Assembly (NCBI GenBank): GCA_001464695.1
Contig: LNDQ01000108.1
Location: forward strand, 62,001 to 126,000
Reading direction: 5' to 3'
Source: Betaproteobacteria bacterium Ga0077523
GTDB taxonomy: Bacteria > Pseudomonadota > Gammaproteobacteria > Burkholderiales > Ga0077523
DNA length: 64,000 nt
Both the position numbers and the translations under genes were made by a program. Shown in pieces: positions 43,245 to 52,378 of this stretch; position 1 is the stretch's first letter; the number at the start of each line of letters is the position of its first letter. The notes beneath the pieces were generated by a model. It ran no database searches, had not been told where the DNA came from, and saw only the letters and a program-made list of their open reading frames with translations.

Positions 43245-43754
43245 ATGATTACCATTCGAACCTGGCAGGCGCTGGCCTTCGCCGCATGTGTACCGCTGTC
43301 CACGACTACCTGGGCTGATGAGGCCACCAGCACGCTCGACAGTTGCATCGCGAAAGCACAGGCTGCACGCGAGGGCGTGGTGACGGGCTGGCAGGAGCTC
43401 ACCGACAAGCCCGAAGACGGCTACTACGTGCGTATCGTCGGCAAGGACGGCAGCGTCGGGTTGACGCAGTGCCGCCCGGCGGAGACAGCACCGCTTGACT
43501 TCGAGAAGAAGACCGGACTCGTGCGCTACGAGATGTACCAGCGCGTGAAGGTGGCCGAACCGGCGGCCCGAGCGGTCGCACCGGTGGTCTTCGTGCCGCC
43601 GACACGGGTGACTCGCATGGAACTCACGATCAGCATGCGCGGCTCACCCTACTACACTTACACGGTGGCGCTCCCGGAGAACAAGAAGGCGACGGTGGAA
43701 GTGGATGCGGTCTCCGGAAAACCGATCAAGGCCAGCGTCGAGTATCCGAAGTAG
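43245..43754 (+). CDS. Hypothetical exported protein with PepSY-like C terminus
   Basis: 169 aa. Signal peptide ending at TTTWA (about residue 24). The middle contains LDSCIAKAQAAREGVVTGWQELTDKPEDGYYVRIVGKDGS and the end has YYTYTVALPENKKATVEVDAVSGKPIKASVEYPK. The ending resembles the strand pattern of PepSY domains but is too short to be certain. Probable operon with the cupin 64 bases upstream. GAGGAGACTTC precedes the ATG. Confidence 0.75.
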   Translation: MITIRTWQALAFAACVPLSTTTWADEATSTLDSCIAKAQAAREGVVTGWQELTDKPEDGYYVRIVGKDGSVGLTQCRPAETAPLDFEKKTGLVRYEMYQRVKVAEPAARAVAPVVFVPPTRVTRMELTISMRGSPYYTYTVALPENKKATVEVDAVSGKPIKASVEYPK

Positions 43755-43782
43755 CGTCCGGTCACAACGGTGTCCCGCTGGA

Positions 43783-44790
43783 TCAGCGTGGCACCTTGCC
43801 GACGAAAGCGTTGGTCCACGACTCTTCGAGCTTGATGGCGGCACCGGCGTCGCGTACCGCGGCATCGCTCGCCGCCGTCGTGCGATAGGAACGTTCCACG
43901 CCTTCGGCCGTGAACGTTCCGTCGGGCGAGTAGACGTTGCGCAGGCGCTCGAGGACGGCGGCATACACTGCGCGGTCGCCGAAAGTGTATTCGGGCGGGA
44001 TCACCTTGATCACGTCGTCCGCCGAGGCCTTGCGCAGCCAGCGCAGCGCCTTGACCATGGCGTTGGTCAGGGCCTGCACCGTGTTCGGATTGCCCTGGAT
44101 GAACGACTGCTTCGCGTACAGGCACGCGGAGGGCACCGGCCCGCCGTAGACCGCGCGGGTACCGGGCTCACTGAAGGTTTCGTGCACGACCCTGAGGTCG
44201 CCGGACTTCTCGAGCATGGCGACCGCCGGCTCCACGTTGGCGATGGCGTCGAGTTGACCGCTGCGACCCGCCGCGACCGCGGTGGCGCCGGTTCCGACGC
44301 CGATCACCGAGACGTCCTCGGGTCTCAGTTTCGCGGATGCAAGCAGGTGGTTGAGGAACGTGTGCGTGCTCGACCCTGGTGCAGTGACCCCGATCTTGCG
44401 CCCTTTGAGGTCCTGCGGTCCCGCATAGGTCGCGAACTTGCCTTTCGCGAGACCGAGGGCCAGCGCGGCATTGCCTTGCAGGACGAACGCCTGGACCTTC
44501 TGTCCTTTTGCCTGCATCTGGAGCGTGTGCTCGAAACCGCCGGAAACGATGTCGGCGCTGCCGCCGATCAACGCCTGCAGTGCCTTCGCGCCGCCGGGAA
44601 AGTCGAGTACCTCCACTTCGAGGCCTTCGTCCCGGAAGTAACCGAGACGTTCGGCGAGAGTGAGCGGCAGATAGTAGAGCGTGGCCTTGCCGCCGACGGC
44701 GATGGTGAGATTGGGCTTCTCAGGCGGGGCGGCGCGAGCGGATGCGACGATTGCGATCAGGGACAGCAGCAGGGCTGAGAGCAGCTTCAT
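43783..44790 (-). CDS. NMT1/THI5-like ABC transporter substrate-binding protein
   Basis: 335 aa. Signal peptide MKLLSALLLSLIAIVASARA. The fold of SsuA/TauA/NMT1-like receptors follows: KPNLTIAVGGKATLYYLPLTLAERLGYFRDEGLEVEVLDFPGGAKALQALIGGSADIVSGGFEHTLQMQAKG, then GRKIGVTAPGSSTHTFLNHLLA near 130. These receptors bind sulfonates, nitrate-like anions, pyrimidine precursors or aromatics. No matching permease or ATPase is adjacent. The C terminus lies next to the convergent exported protein gene. Confidence 0.9.
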   Translation of the reverse strand: MKLLSALLLSLIAIVASARAAPPEKPNLTIAVGGKATLYYLPLTLAERLGYFRDEGLEVEVLDFPGGAKALQALIGGSADIVSGGFEHTLQMQAKGQKVQAFVLQGNAALALGLAKGKFATYAGPQDLKGRKIGVTAPGSSTHTFLNHLLASAKLRPEDVSVIGVGTGATAVAAGRSGQLDAIANVEPAVAMLEKSGDLRVVHETFSEPGTRAVYGGPVPSACLYAKQSFIQGNPNTVQALTNAMVKALRWLRKASADDVIKVIPPEYTFGDRAVYAAVLERLRNVYSPDGTFTAEGVERSYRTTAASDAAVRDAGAAIKLEESWTNAFVGKVPR

Positions 44791-44831
44791 CGTCGGGGAC
44801 CTTCGGGAACGTTGTTCCAGGAAAACTGCTT

Positions 44832-44905
44832 AGCAAAGCTGGGGGAAGGTCGGGATGGGGGCAGCGCAGCGCCGGCTTCGCCGGGGGAGGGTCAGGGTGG
44901 GGGCA
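44832..44905. repeat. Type A dispersed palindromic element (partial copy 7)
   Basis: Only the right-hand arms are present: AGCAAAGCTGGGGGAAGGTC, GGGATGGGGGCAG, then GCCGGCTTCGCCGGGGGAGGG and TCAGGGTGGGGGCAGG. Lies between parC and the NMT1-type receptor gene. Confidence 0.8.
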
Positions 44906-44920
44906 GGTGCGGGTACATCG

Positions 44921-47365
44921 TCACCCATTCAATTCGAGCTTCGGCACCACCTTGAACCCGGTGGGCTTCACTTTCTCCGGTAGCACTCGTCCTTTGTGCG
45001 CGCGCGTGCTGGCGAAGTGCCCGAGCTCCCGCTTGCCGAGCGCGACTTCCTTTTCCTTGCCGCCGCGCCCCACGCCGACCACCGTCAGCGTCGGCAGGTC
45101 GGACACCAGCACCGCGACCAGCTTCTCATCCTTGTCGAGACCCATCAGGATCAGGCCGCGCCCCTTCGGCTGATACTTGAGTTCGGAGAGTTGCACGAGC
45201 AGCAGCTTGCCACCCTCGGACACGGAAGCGACATAGCTTCCCGGCGTTTCCGTGAACGTCACCGGCGGCACGGGTGTCTCGGTCGCTTCGAGCGACATGA
45301 ACTCGCGGCCCGCCCGACGATTCGAAACCATGTCGGCGAGCCTGGTGTGGAACGCATACCCGCCGGTCGACGCCACCAGTATCTGCGTCTCGGCCTTGCC
45401 GGCGAGGCAGTAAAGGATCTTGGCGCCATCCTGCACTTCCACCAGCGACGAGGCCGGTACGCCATCGCCACGACCGGACGGCAGGGCGGTCGCCTCGACC
45501 GAATAGGCGCGGCCCTTGGAATCGAGGAACACCACCGGGTCGACGGTGCGGCACTGGATCAGCGTCTGCAGCCCATCGCCTTCCTTGAAGGACAAGGCCG
45601 AGGCGTCCACCTCCCAGCCTTGCCGCCCGCGGATCCAGCCGATGCGCGAGAAGATCACGGTGATCGGCTCGTCGATGATCGGCGTGGCCATCACCGCTTT
45701 CTCGGAGACCTGGATGACCGTCCGGCGCGCGTCGCCGAAGGTCTTCATGTCGGCTTCGATCTCCTTCACCACCAGGTTCTCGAGGGCCTTGCGCGATCCG
45801 AGGATCTTCTCGAGGTCCTTCTGCTCCTTGCGCCTGGCGTCGAGCTCCTGCTCGACCTTGATGTGTTCCAGCTTCGCCAGTTGCCGCAGGCGCATTTCGA
45901 GGATGTCTTCGGCTTGCCGTTCGGTCAGCGCAAACGCCGCCATCAGCTCCGCCCTCGGCTCGTCGGCATTGCGGATCACCTTGATGACCTTGTCCACGTT
46001 GAGCAGGACGATCATCCGGCCTTCGAGCACGTGGATGCGGTCGAGCACCTGGTCGAGGCGGAACTGCGTTCGGCGCGTCACCGTCGCGAGCCGGAACTCG
46101 GTCCACTCGAGCAGCATCTCGCGCATCGACTTGCCCGTAGGCCGGCCGTCGAGGCCCACCATCACCAGATTGATCGACGCATTGCCTTCCAGGCTGGTCT
46201 TGGCGAGCAGCAGGTTGACGAACTCGGTCTCGTCCACCTTCGAGGTCTTCGGCTCGAGCACCAGGCGCACCGGGTGGGTACGATCCGATTCGTCGCGCGC
46301 CTTGTCGAGCATCGACAGCATCAATCCCTTCTCGCGCTGTTGCTCCGGCGTCAGGGACTTCTTGCCGGGCTTCGGCAACGGATTGGTCAGCGCCTCGATC
46401 TCCTCCAGCACCTTGCGCGTCGACGTTCCGGGCGGCAGCTCGGTCACGACCATCTGCCATTGACCGCGCGCGAGCCGCTCGATGGTCCAGCGCGCCCGCA
46501 CACGCACCGAACCGCGCCCGCTTTCATACGCTGCGATGAGCTCGTCACGCGGCGTGATGATCTGTGCCCCACCGGGGAAATCCGGCCCCTGGATGTGCTG
46601 GACGATGTCGGACGTCTTCAGCTTCGGGTTGCGGATCATCGCGATGGCCGCGTTGCCCACTTCCACCAGGTTGTGGCTGGGAATCTCCGTCGCCATGCCC
46701 ACCGCGATGCCCGAGGCCCCGTTCAGCAGGAGCACGGGCAGCCGCGCGGGCAGCACCGAAGGTTCTTCCGTGGAACCGTCGTAGTTCGGCACGAAGTCGA
46801 CGGTGCCCTGATCGAGTTCCGCCAGCAGCACTTCGGAGAACTTCGTGAGGCGCGCTTCCGTGTAACGCATGGCGGCGGGTTCGTCGCCGTCGCGCGAACC
46901 GAAGTTGCCCTCGCCGTCGATCAGCGGATAGCGCAGGGTGAAGTCCTGCGCAAGCCGCACCAGAGCGTCGTAGACGGACTGATCGCCGTGCGGGTGAAAC
47001 TTGCCGAGCACGTCACCCACCACGCGAGCCGACTTCTTGCGCGGCGTGCCCGCGCGCCCGTTCATGTCCCACATCGCGTACAGGATGCGTGACTGCACCG
47101 GCTTCTGTCCGTCGCCCACCCGCGGCAGCGCGCGATCCTTCACCGTGGCGATCGCGTACTGCAGGTACTGCAGCGAGGCGTAGCGCCCGATCGGCAGCGC
47201 ATCGCCGAACTCGCCTTCCATCGGCGCGAAGTGCGGCGGCAGTTTGCCGTCGCCGCCGCCACCACCCGCGGGCGCGCGCGGCGCCTTCGGTATCTCGTTC
47301 TTCGGCGGTGGCGCCACAGCGGTGTCGCCGCCCGTCTCGTCGAACAGATCTCTTTGATCTTCCAT
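44921..47365 (-). CDS. parC: DNA topoisomerase IV subunit A
   Basis: 814 aa. The breakage-reunion domain has [39 protein letters not shown] and [22 protein letters not shown]. The catalytic Tyr is in [18 protein letters not shown] near 165, with a [17 protein letters not shown] segment near 230. The C-terminal beta-pinwheel carries [17 protein letters not shown]. No GyrA box is seen, so ParC not GyrA. Start at 47365 is chosen because TAAGGA, overlapping the stop of the gene before, lies 8 bases upstream; two earlier in-frame ATGs lack a site. Works with ParE to unlink chromosomes. Confidence 0.95.
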   Translation of the reverse strand: MEDQRDLFDETGGDTAVAPPPKNEIPKAPRAPAGGGGGDGKLPPHFAPMEGEFGDALPIGRYASLQYLQYAIATVKDRALPRVGDGQKPVQSRILYAMWDMNGRAGTPRKKSARVVGDVLGKFHPHGDQSVYDALVRLAQDFTLRYPLIDGEGNFGSRDGDEPAAMRYTEARLTKFSEVLLAELDQGTVDFVPNYDGSTEEPSVLPARLPVLLLNGASGIAVGMATEIPSHNLVEVGNAAIAMIRNPKLKTSDIVQHIQGPDFPGGAQIITPRDELIAAYESGRGSVRVRARWTIERLARGQWQMVVTELPPGTSTRKVLEEIEALTNPLPKPGKKSLTPEQQREKGLMLSMLDKARDESDRTHPVRLVLEPKTSKVDETEFVNLLLAKTSLEGNASINLVMVGLDGRPTGKSMREMLLEWTEFRLATVTRRTQFRLDQVLDRIHVLEGRMIVLLNVDKVIKVIRNADEPRAELMAAFALTERQAEDILEMRLRQLAKLEHIKVEQELDARRKEQKDLEKILGSRKALENLVVKEIEADMKTFGDARRTVIQVSEKAVMATPIIDEPITVIFSRIGWIRGRQGWEVDASALSFKEGDGLQTLIQCRTVDPVVFLDSKGRAYSVEATALPSGRGDGVPASSLVEVQDGAKILYCLAGKAETQILVASTGGYAFHTRLADMVSNRRAGREFMSLEATETPVPPVTFTETPGSYVASVSEGGKLLLVQLSELKYQPKGRGLILMGLDKDEKLVAVLVSDLPTLTVVGVGRGGKEKEVALGKRELGHFASTRAHKGRVLPEKVKPTGFKVVPKLELNG

Positions 47366-47375
47366 GCTTCGATCC

Positions 47376-47912
47376 TTATTTTCCATCGGCGACGACATCG
47401 AAGTCCTGGACCACGATGTCGCGCACGCCGTCGGTCACGACGAAGCGCCATTTGCCGGGGACGAGCTGCCAGTCGTTGCGCAGTTCATGGCCACCGCACC
47501 AGCGGCCACGACCGTTCGTCACCGCGACCATGTGCGGGGCGTTCCAGCCGTTGGTTTCGACACCGTTCGGCTGTGTCAGCACCGGATGCCGCACGAATTC
47601 CGAAAGCATCGTCTTGCCGCCGCTGTCGTTGAGGCCCGCGAGGTCGGCACAGAAACCGAAGCGCACACCCTTGCGGGCAGGCACTTTGTGGGTCTGCTTC
47701 TCGAGGGCAGGCTTGCCGTTGACGATGGTGTAGAGGCCGTACTCGGTGATCTCGCCGGTGGGAACGCCTTGGGCGGAGACGAACGCGGGCGCACCGACGG
47801 TGGCCAGCGCAAGAATCGCCCCCACCCTGGCCCTCCCCCGGCAAAGCCGGGGGAGGGGACCTACACCCCTTCCCCCGACTTCGTCGGGGGAAGGTTGGGA
47901 TGGGGGCAACAT
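47376..47912 (-). CDS. DUF3859-like exported protein with repeat-derived N terminus
   Basis: 178 aa from ATG at 47912. The conserved part starts after a signal-like [20 protein letters not shown] and runs [76 protein letters not shown] to the end; this resembles DUF3859. The first 30 residues are encoded by a type A repeat and give an Arg-rich n-region. Other starts are an ATG at 47999 that overlaps the parE stop (ATGA) and a GTG at 47825. It sits between parE and parC on the same strand, probably in their operon. Function unknown. Confidence 0.68.
   Translation of the reverse strand: MLPPSQPSPDEVGGRGVGPLPRLCRGRARVGAILALATVGAPAFVSAQGVPTGEITEYGLYTIVNGKPALEKQTHKVPARKGVRFGFCADLAGLNDSGGKTMLSEFVRHPVLTQPNGVETNGWNAPHMVAVTNGRGRWCGGHELRNDWQLVPGKWRFVVTDGVRDIVVQDFDVVADGK
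47819..47908. repeat. Type A dispersed palindromic element (copy 8)
   Basis: Left part CCCACCCTGGCCCTCCCCC with hairpin GCAAAGCC/GGGGG, right part CTTCCCCCGAC/GTCGGGGGAAG and GTTGGGATGGGGGCAAC. It lies within the open reading frame at the start of the DUF3859-like gene. Confidence 0.85.
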
Positions 47913-47995
47913 CACGTCCGTTTCGACGGCAATGCCATTGACCGGCCGCCATTCGCGCGCTTCGTTGTTCAAGCTCTGCCTTTCGACGCCAAACA

Positions 47996-50542
47996 TCATG
48001 AGATATCCGCATCCACGAGATTGCCGTACGTCTCCATCCACTCCCGTCGCTGCGAAGCGTTCTCTTTCGCCATCATCATGTTGAAGATGTCGTTCGAGAT
48101 CTCGAGTTGCCCGTCCTCCACCAGCACCGGCAGCATGCGCCGCGTATCGGGATTGAGCGTGGTTTCCCACAACTGCTCCGGACTCATCTCGCCCAGTCCC
48201 TTGAAGCGACTCACCGTCCACGCGCCCTCCTTCACGCCCTCGTCCTCGAGCTTCTCTTCGAGGCTCGCGAGCTCCTGCTTGTCGAGCGCATAGAGCTTGC
48301 GCGCGGGCTTGTTCTTGCCGTGGGCGGGTACGTCGATGCGAAAGAGCGGCGGCTGCGCCACGTACACATGCCCCTTCTCGATCAGCTTCGGAAAATGCCG
48401 GAAGAACAGCGTGAGCAGCAGCACCTGAATGTGCGAACCGTCCACGTCGGCATCGGCCAGGATGATGACCTTGCGGTAGCGCAGGCCCGAAAGATCCGGG
48501 TTGTCGCCGGGCTTGTGATGGTCGACGCCTACCGCCAGAGCGATCGCTTCGATCTCCTTGTTGGCGTAGAGAGTGTCAGGGGAATCCTGCCAGGTGTTCT
48601 TCGGCTTGCCCTTCAAGGGCAGTACGGCCTGGAATTCCTTGTCGCGCGCCTGCTTGGCCGACCCGCCCGCGCTGTCGCCTTCGACGATGAAGAGCTCATT
48701 GCGATCCGGGTCGTCCGACGCGCAATCAGTGAGCTTGCCGGGCAGCACGGCCACGCCCGAGCTCTTGCGCCGCTCGACCTTCTGCGCCGCACGCGTGCGC
48801 GCCATCGCCTGGCGTAGCACCAGGTCGGCGATGCGCTTGCCTTCGTCCACATGCTGGTTCAACCAGAGCTCGAACGGGTCACGCACCATTTGCGCGGTCA
48901 GCTTCACCGCATCGCGCGAGATGAGCTCGTTCTTGACCTGGCCCTTGAACTGCGGGTCGAGCATCTTCACGGCCAGCACGTAGTTGGCGCGGGACCACAC
49001 GTCTTCCGGCACGACCTTGAGGCCGCGCTGCCCCATGGCGTGCAGGTCGATGAAGTTGCGGATGGCGTTGTAGACCCCTTCGCGCAGCCCCGACACATGG
49101 GTGCCGCCGTGCCGCGTCGGGATCATGTTCACGTAGCTCTCGTTCACCAGGTCGCCATCGGCCGACCACGCGATCGCCCACAACGCGCCCTCGCCTTCTG
49201 CGAAGCTGTCGGACTCGGACTGCGCACTGATGTAGCGCTCGCCGAGGAAGCTCGACGCGACCGGTTCCGCACCCACCATGGCGTTCGCGAAGTAGCCGCG
49301 GATGCCTTCGGGGAAATGCCATTGCGTCGTCTCGAACTTGCCGTTCTTCTCGACGTTCAACGCGAACTTGACACCCGGCAGCAGCATCGCCTTGGCACGC
49401 AGCAGCGCGGCGATGTCGGTCGGCACGATCTTCGGCGAATCGAAGTACTTCGCATCGGGCCAGAAGCGCACGCGCGTACCGGTTTCGCGCGGACCGGCAT
49501 TGCCGGTCTTCTTGAGTGGCTCCTTCAACTGGCCGTTGGGACCGAACACGATGCGCCAGGCTGCGCCATCGCGCTTCACATCCACTTCGAGCTTCGTCGA
49601 CAGCGCATTGCTGACGCAAACGCCCACGCCATGCAGACCGCCCGCGATGCGATAGACGGCGTCCTTGTCGGTCTTCCGGAACTTGCCGCCCGAGTGCAGC
49701 GTCGTGAAGATTACCTGCACTGCCGGCACCTTCTTCTTCGGGTGTATGTCCACGGGGATGCCGCGGCCATCGTCCACGGCTTCCGCCGAGCCGTCCTCGT
49801 ACAACGTCACGACGACATTCTTCGCGAAACCTGCCAGCCCTTCGTCAGCCGCGTTGTCGATGATCTCGACCAGCGCGTGGTTCGGGTTGACCGGGTCGGT
49901 GTACATCCCCGGCCGATGCAGGATCGGCGAGAGATCCTCGAGGATCTCAATGTCTTCCGCGGTGTACGCGCTGTCTTTCTTTGCCATCTTTGTGGCGGCG
50001 TGGGGAATCTTGGGAACGGCACCCGAGCGGTCGGTGCCCAGGCGCTTGCGCAGTTCGCGGATCGCGATGGCGCGCACCGCTTCCGGCCCGCTGCGGATCG
50101 CGTCGACCAGGGCGAACAATTCGTGCAGCACCGGATCACGGATCGCCGCGACCGGCACCGACTTGTACAGCGGCTCCAGCGCGACACCGCGGACCTCGCC
50201 CGCCGGGTCGGGCCATACGGCGGGCGGCTCGTCGGTCGGCGGCAGCAGATCCAGCAGCGGCGCCGCCGACTCGGCGGTCGGCAGCCCCAGGGTCAGCCCA
50301 CCCCGCTCCGCTGCCCAGACGTAGCGCACACCGTAGATCAGCAGTTCGTCCAGCCCCTTGGCATCCGGCACGCCCCAGCCTTCGTTCAGCCGGAGCAGCC
50401 CGGCCTCACCGCAGCGCTTGACCGCCGCATGGACCTCCGAGGCCGACATGCCGAGCTCCCAGGCGAGCTGCGTATAGCTCCAGGGCTCGGGGCCTCGCGC
50501 CACGATCTTGAGCAGCAGGCAGACGTCCTGAGGCTTGAGCAT
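47996..50542 (-). CDS. parE: Winged-helix regulator fused in frame to DNA topoisomerase IV subunit B (ParE)
   Basis: 848 aa in one uninterrupted frame. Residues 1-168 are a MarR-like winged-helix protein: PWSYTQLAWELGMSASEVHAAVKRCGEAGLL near 20-50, ERGGLTLGLPTAESAAPLL, then VWPDPAGEVRGVALEPLYKSVP and a C-terminal LHELFALVDAIRSGPEAVRAIAIRELRKRL. A 17-residue linker joins Met186 (MAKKDSAYTAED), the normal ParE start. ParE itself is complete, about 663 aa: EIIDNAADEG near 226, GGLHGVGVCVSNALS near 300, the Toprim motifs EGDSAGGSAKQARD near 619 and DADVDGSHIQVL near 693, and an intact C terminus. The ATG at 49987 has only a weak ribosome site, so ParE may be made mainly as a fusion. An operator-like palindrome lies just upstream of the start. 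Confidence 0.93.
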   Translation of the reverse strand: MLKPQDVCLLLKIVARGPEPWSYTQLAWELGMSASEVHAAVKRCGEAGLLRLNEGWGVPDAKGLDELLIYGVRYVWAAERGGLTLGLPTAESAAPLLDLLPPTDEPPAVWPDPAGEVRGVALEPLYKSVPVAAIRDPVLHELFALVDAIRSGPEAVRAIAIRELRKRLGTDRSGAVPKIPHAATKMAKKDSAYTAEDIEILEDLSPILHRPGMYTDPVNPNHALVEIIDNAADEGLAGFAKNVVVTLYEDGSAEAVDDGRGIPVDIHPKKKVPAVQVIFTTLHSGGKFRKTDKDAVYRIAGGLHGVGVCVSNALSTKLEVDVKRDGAAWRIVFGPNGQLKEPLKKTGNAGPRETGTRVRFWPDAKYFDSPKIVPTDIAALLRAKAMLLPGVKFALNVEKNGKFETTQWHFPEGIRGYFANAMVGAEPVASSFLGERYISAQSESDSFAEGEGALWAIAWSADGDLVNESYVNMIPTRHGGTHVSGLREGVYNAIRNFIDLHAMGQRGLKVVPEDVWSRANYVLAVKMLDPQFKGQVKNELISRDAVKLTAQMVRDPFELWLNQHVDEGKRIADLVLRQAMARTRAAQKVERRKSSGVAVLPGKLTDCASDDPDRNELFIVEGDSAGGSAKQARDKEFQAVLPLKGKPKNTWQDSPDTLYANKEIEAIALAVGVDHHKPGDNPDLSGLRYRKVIILADADVDGSHIQVLLLTLFFRHFPKLIEKGHVYVAQPPLFRIDVPAHGKNKPARKLYALDKQELASLEEKLEDEGVKEGAWTVSRFKGLGEMSPEQLWETTLNPDTRRMLPVLVEDGQLEISNDIFNMMMAKENASQRREWMETYGNLVDADIS

Positions 50543-50551
50543 GGCCGCATT

Positions 50552-50593
50552 CTATTCGCGAATCGCGAATAGCGAAAAGGGCATACCCCTCAA
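50552..50593 (-). promoter_or_regulatory. Promoter with perfect palindromic operator ahead of the regulator-parE gene
   Basis: CTATTCGCGA (50552-50561), one base, and its exact complement TCGCGAATAG (50563-50572) form a 10+1+10 palindrome only 9 bases from the start codon. On the minus strand a possible -35 TTGAGG (50588-50593) and -10 TATTCG (50566-50571) with 16-bp spacing place the -10 inside the palindrome. This suits repression by the winged-helix domain encoded just downstream. Confidence 0.65.
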
Positions 50594-50636
50594 GGGACGT
50601 CGCTTGGCGGCGACGTCGCGGCCACACGTCGGGGGG

Positions 50637-51308
50637 TCAGATCCGCCCGTAACGCTTCAGGATGACGTCCAGCGGCGCCCCGCTGTCGATGTCCATCCGG
50701 ATGCTCTTTTCCCGCTCGGTGATCTTTTCGGCCTCGGCGAGCACCGTCTCGATGTGCGCCGCCGGAATGACGACCACACCGTCCGCGTCGCCCAGCATGA
50801 AATCGCCGGGCGCCACTTCCACGCGCCGACTGGTGGCGCCGGGCATCACGATCGGAACCTGGCAGCCGGTGACCTTCAACCGCCCGATGGACTGCACCGG
50901 CGAACGGTATCTCGCGTAGACCGGCATCCCGTGCTTCGCGATCCACGCGCTGTCGCGCACGCCGCCGTTCACCACGATGCCAACACACCCGCGCACCTTC
51001 ATGCCAAGAGCGAGCAGTTCGCCGAACGAAGCCATGCCCTCGGCATCGCCCGCCCACACCGACACGACACCGGGCATCATGCCGTTGATCGCCTGCATCT
51101 TGTCCGGATCGCCCGGACCTTCGTAGGGCTGCAGGTGCATGCGCACCGTGTACGCGAAGCCCGCGAGCTTCTCCTGATTCGCCGCGATGGGAACCAACGC
51201 GGTGGAGAGCGCCTGGTCGAATCGACCGACGCCTTCCAGCACGTCGGAAACCGTCGTCGTATCGACGGCGAGAAAGCGGCTGCGGATGGATTCCTGTTCG
51301 GGAGTCAT
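50637..51308 (-). CDS. RraA family protein (aldolase/demethylmenaquinone methyltransferase-like)
   Basis: 223 aa. Pattern DTTTVSDVLEGVGRFDQALS, GPGDPDKMQAINGMMPGVVSVWAGDAEGMASFGELLALGMKVRGCVGIVVNGGVRDSAWI near 75-125, and FMLGDADGVVVIPAAHIETVLAEAEKITEREK near 175 is typical of RraA/HMG aldolase-like proteins. The DxxxxR-type metal site (GGVRD) suggests a class II pyruvate aldolase or decarboxylase on a hydroxy acid rather than an RNase E inhibitor. Follows the SMP-30 gene by 19 bases. Confidence 0.9.
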   Translation of the reverse strand: MTPEQESIRSRFLAVDTTTVSDVLEGVGRFDQALSTALVPIAANQEKLAGFAYTVRMHLQPYEGPGDPDKMQAINGMMPGVVSVWAGDAEGMASFGELLALGMKVRGCVGIVVNGGVRDSAWIAKHGMPVYARYRSPVQSIGRLKVTGCQVPIVMPGATSRRVEVAPGDFMLGDADGVVVIPAAHIETVLAEAEKITEREKSIRMDIDSGAPLDVILKRYGRI

Positions 51309-51327
51309 GGTGTCGTTCCTCGATCGA

Positions 51328-52278
51328 TCAACGTTTCGCCAGCACCTGGCCGTGCAACTGCAATCCGGAGCGCGGCCAATCCACTTCCAGCAGCGTGCCG
51401 AAGCCCGAGAGGGTCACGTACACCTTGCGCAAATCCGCTCCACCGAATGCGAGGTTGGTGGTGTAGACCTCCGGCGCCTTGTGAAACTCCAGCACCTCAC
51501 CCTGGGGCGAGATGACGCTGATGCCGCCGGTGATCAGCGTCGCCACGCAGATGTTGCCGCCGGCCTCCACCTTGAGCGAGTCGAAGCGCTGGTACCCGGG
51601 CAATCCCGCCACGAGGGTACCGCCATGGGGCGACGGAAACGGCAGCTTGTCGAGCTGTCCTTCGCCGACGATCCGGAACTGCCACAGACGCGAGGTCTCG
51701 GTCTCGGCGACGTAGAGCGTACGGCCGTCCGGGGACAGCCCGATGCCGTTCGGCGTCACGATCGGATGTACGACTTCCCGGATCAGGCTGCCATCCATGC
51801 GTGCGTAGTACACGGCACCTCGATCCATCTTGCGATCGTAGATCTTGCCGAGGTCGGTGAACCAGAATCCGCCCTTGCCATCCATCACGATGTCGTTCGG
51901 GCCCTTCAGCGTCACGCCATCGCATTCGGTGTAGAGCACTTCGACCTTGCCGTTGTCGAGATCGACACGCTCGATCCGGCCGCCGCTGTAGTCGTCGGCG
52001 CGGCGCATGGGGCGAAACAGACCATCGGCCTCGTGGCCGAACTCGAAGCCGCCGTTGTTGCAGACGTAGCATTTGCCGTCCGGCCCGACGGCAGCGCCGT
52101 TGGGCCCGCCGCCCAGTTCGGCGATCACGGTCTTGCGCCCGTCCGGATGCACGCGCGTAATCGTTCGGCGCGCAATTTCCACCAGCACCACCGAGCCGTC
52201 TGGCATGGCCACCGGTCCTTCGGGAAACTGCAGACCCGACGTCATCTCGCGCCCGCGCAGTTCCAGCATCTTGGTCAT
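51328..52278 (-). CDS. SMP-30/gluconolactonase family protein
   Basis: 316 aa six-bladed propeller lactonase. GLQFPEGPVAMPDGSVVLVEIARRTITRVHPDG near 15 contains the metal Glu. GPNGAAVGPDGKCYVCNNGG, GPNDIVMDGKGGFWFTDLG and TPNGIGLSPDGRTLYVAETETSRLW provide the Asn/Asp ligands. Hydrolyses sugar or related lactones. Start at 52278 (ATG MTKMLEL) after GGGAGGACGACG. With RraA downstream it suggests a sugar-acid breakdown step. Confidence 0.92.
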   Translation of the reverse strand: MTKMLELRGREMTSGLQFPEGPVAMPDGSVVLVEIARRTITRVHPDGRKTVIAELGGGPNGAAVGPDGKCYVCNNGGFEFGHEADGLFRPMRRADDYSGGRIERVDLDNGKVEVLYTECDGVTLKGPNDIVMDGKGGFWFTDLGKIYDRKMDRGAVYYARMDGSLIREVVHPIVTPNGIGLSPDGRTLYVAETETSRLWQFRIVGEGQLDKLPFPSPHGGTLVAGLPGYQRFDSLKVEAGGNICVATLITGGISVISPQGEVLEFHKAPEVYTTNLAFGGADLRKVYVTLSGFGTLLEVDWPRSGLQLHGQVLAKR

Positions 52279-52378
52279 CGTCGTCCTCCCCCGCTTATCG
52301 TTGTCAGGGATCGCTCCAGCGCGCCCATCGGCCGACGATACCCGATGCGCCGGGTCGCCGTCACGGACCTCGGCCTGC

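Noticed and set aside
46960-47010. Gln and Asp in the Par[11 protein letters not shown] segment, where E. coli has Ser80 and Glu84, as quinolone resistance changes
   Set aside because: From memory this is the ordinary sequence of betaproteobacterial ParC, so it is lineage variation and not evidence of resistance.
44996-47092. 698-residue open frame on the plus strand antisense to parC
   Set aside because: It mirrors parC codons exactly and has the His/Arg/Gln-rich composition of a GC-skew shadow. parC is a clear, complete essential gene on the other strand.
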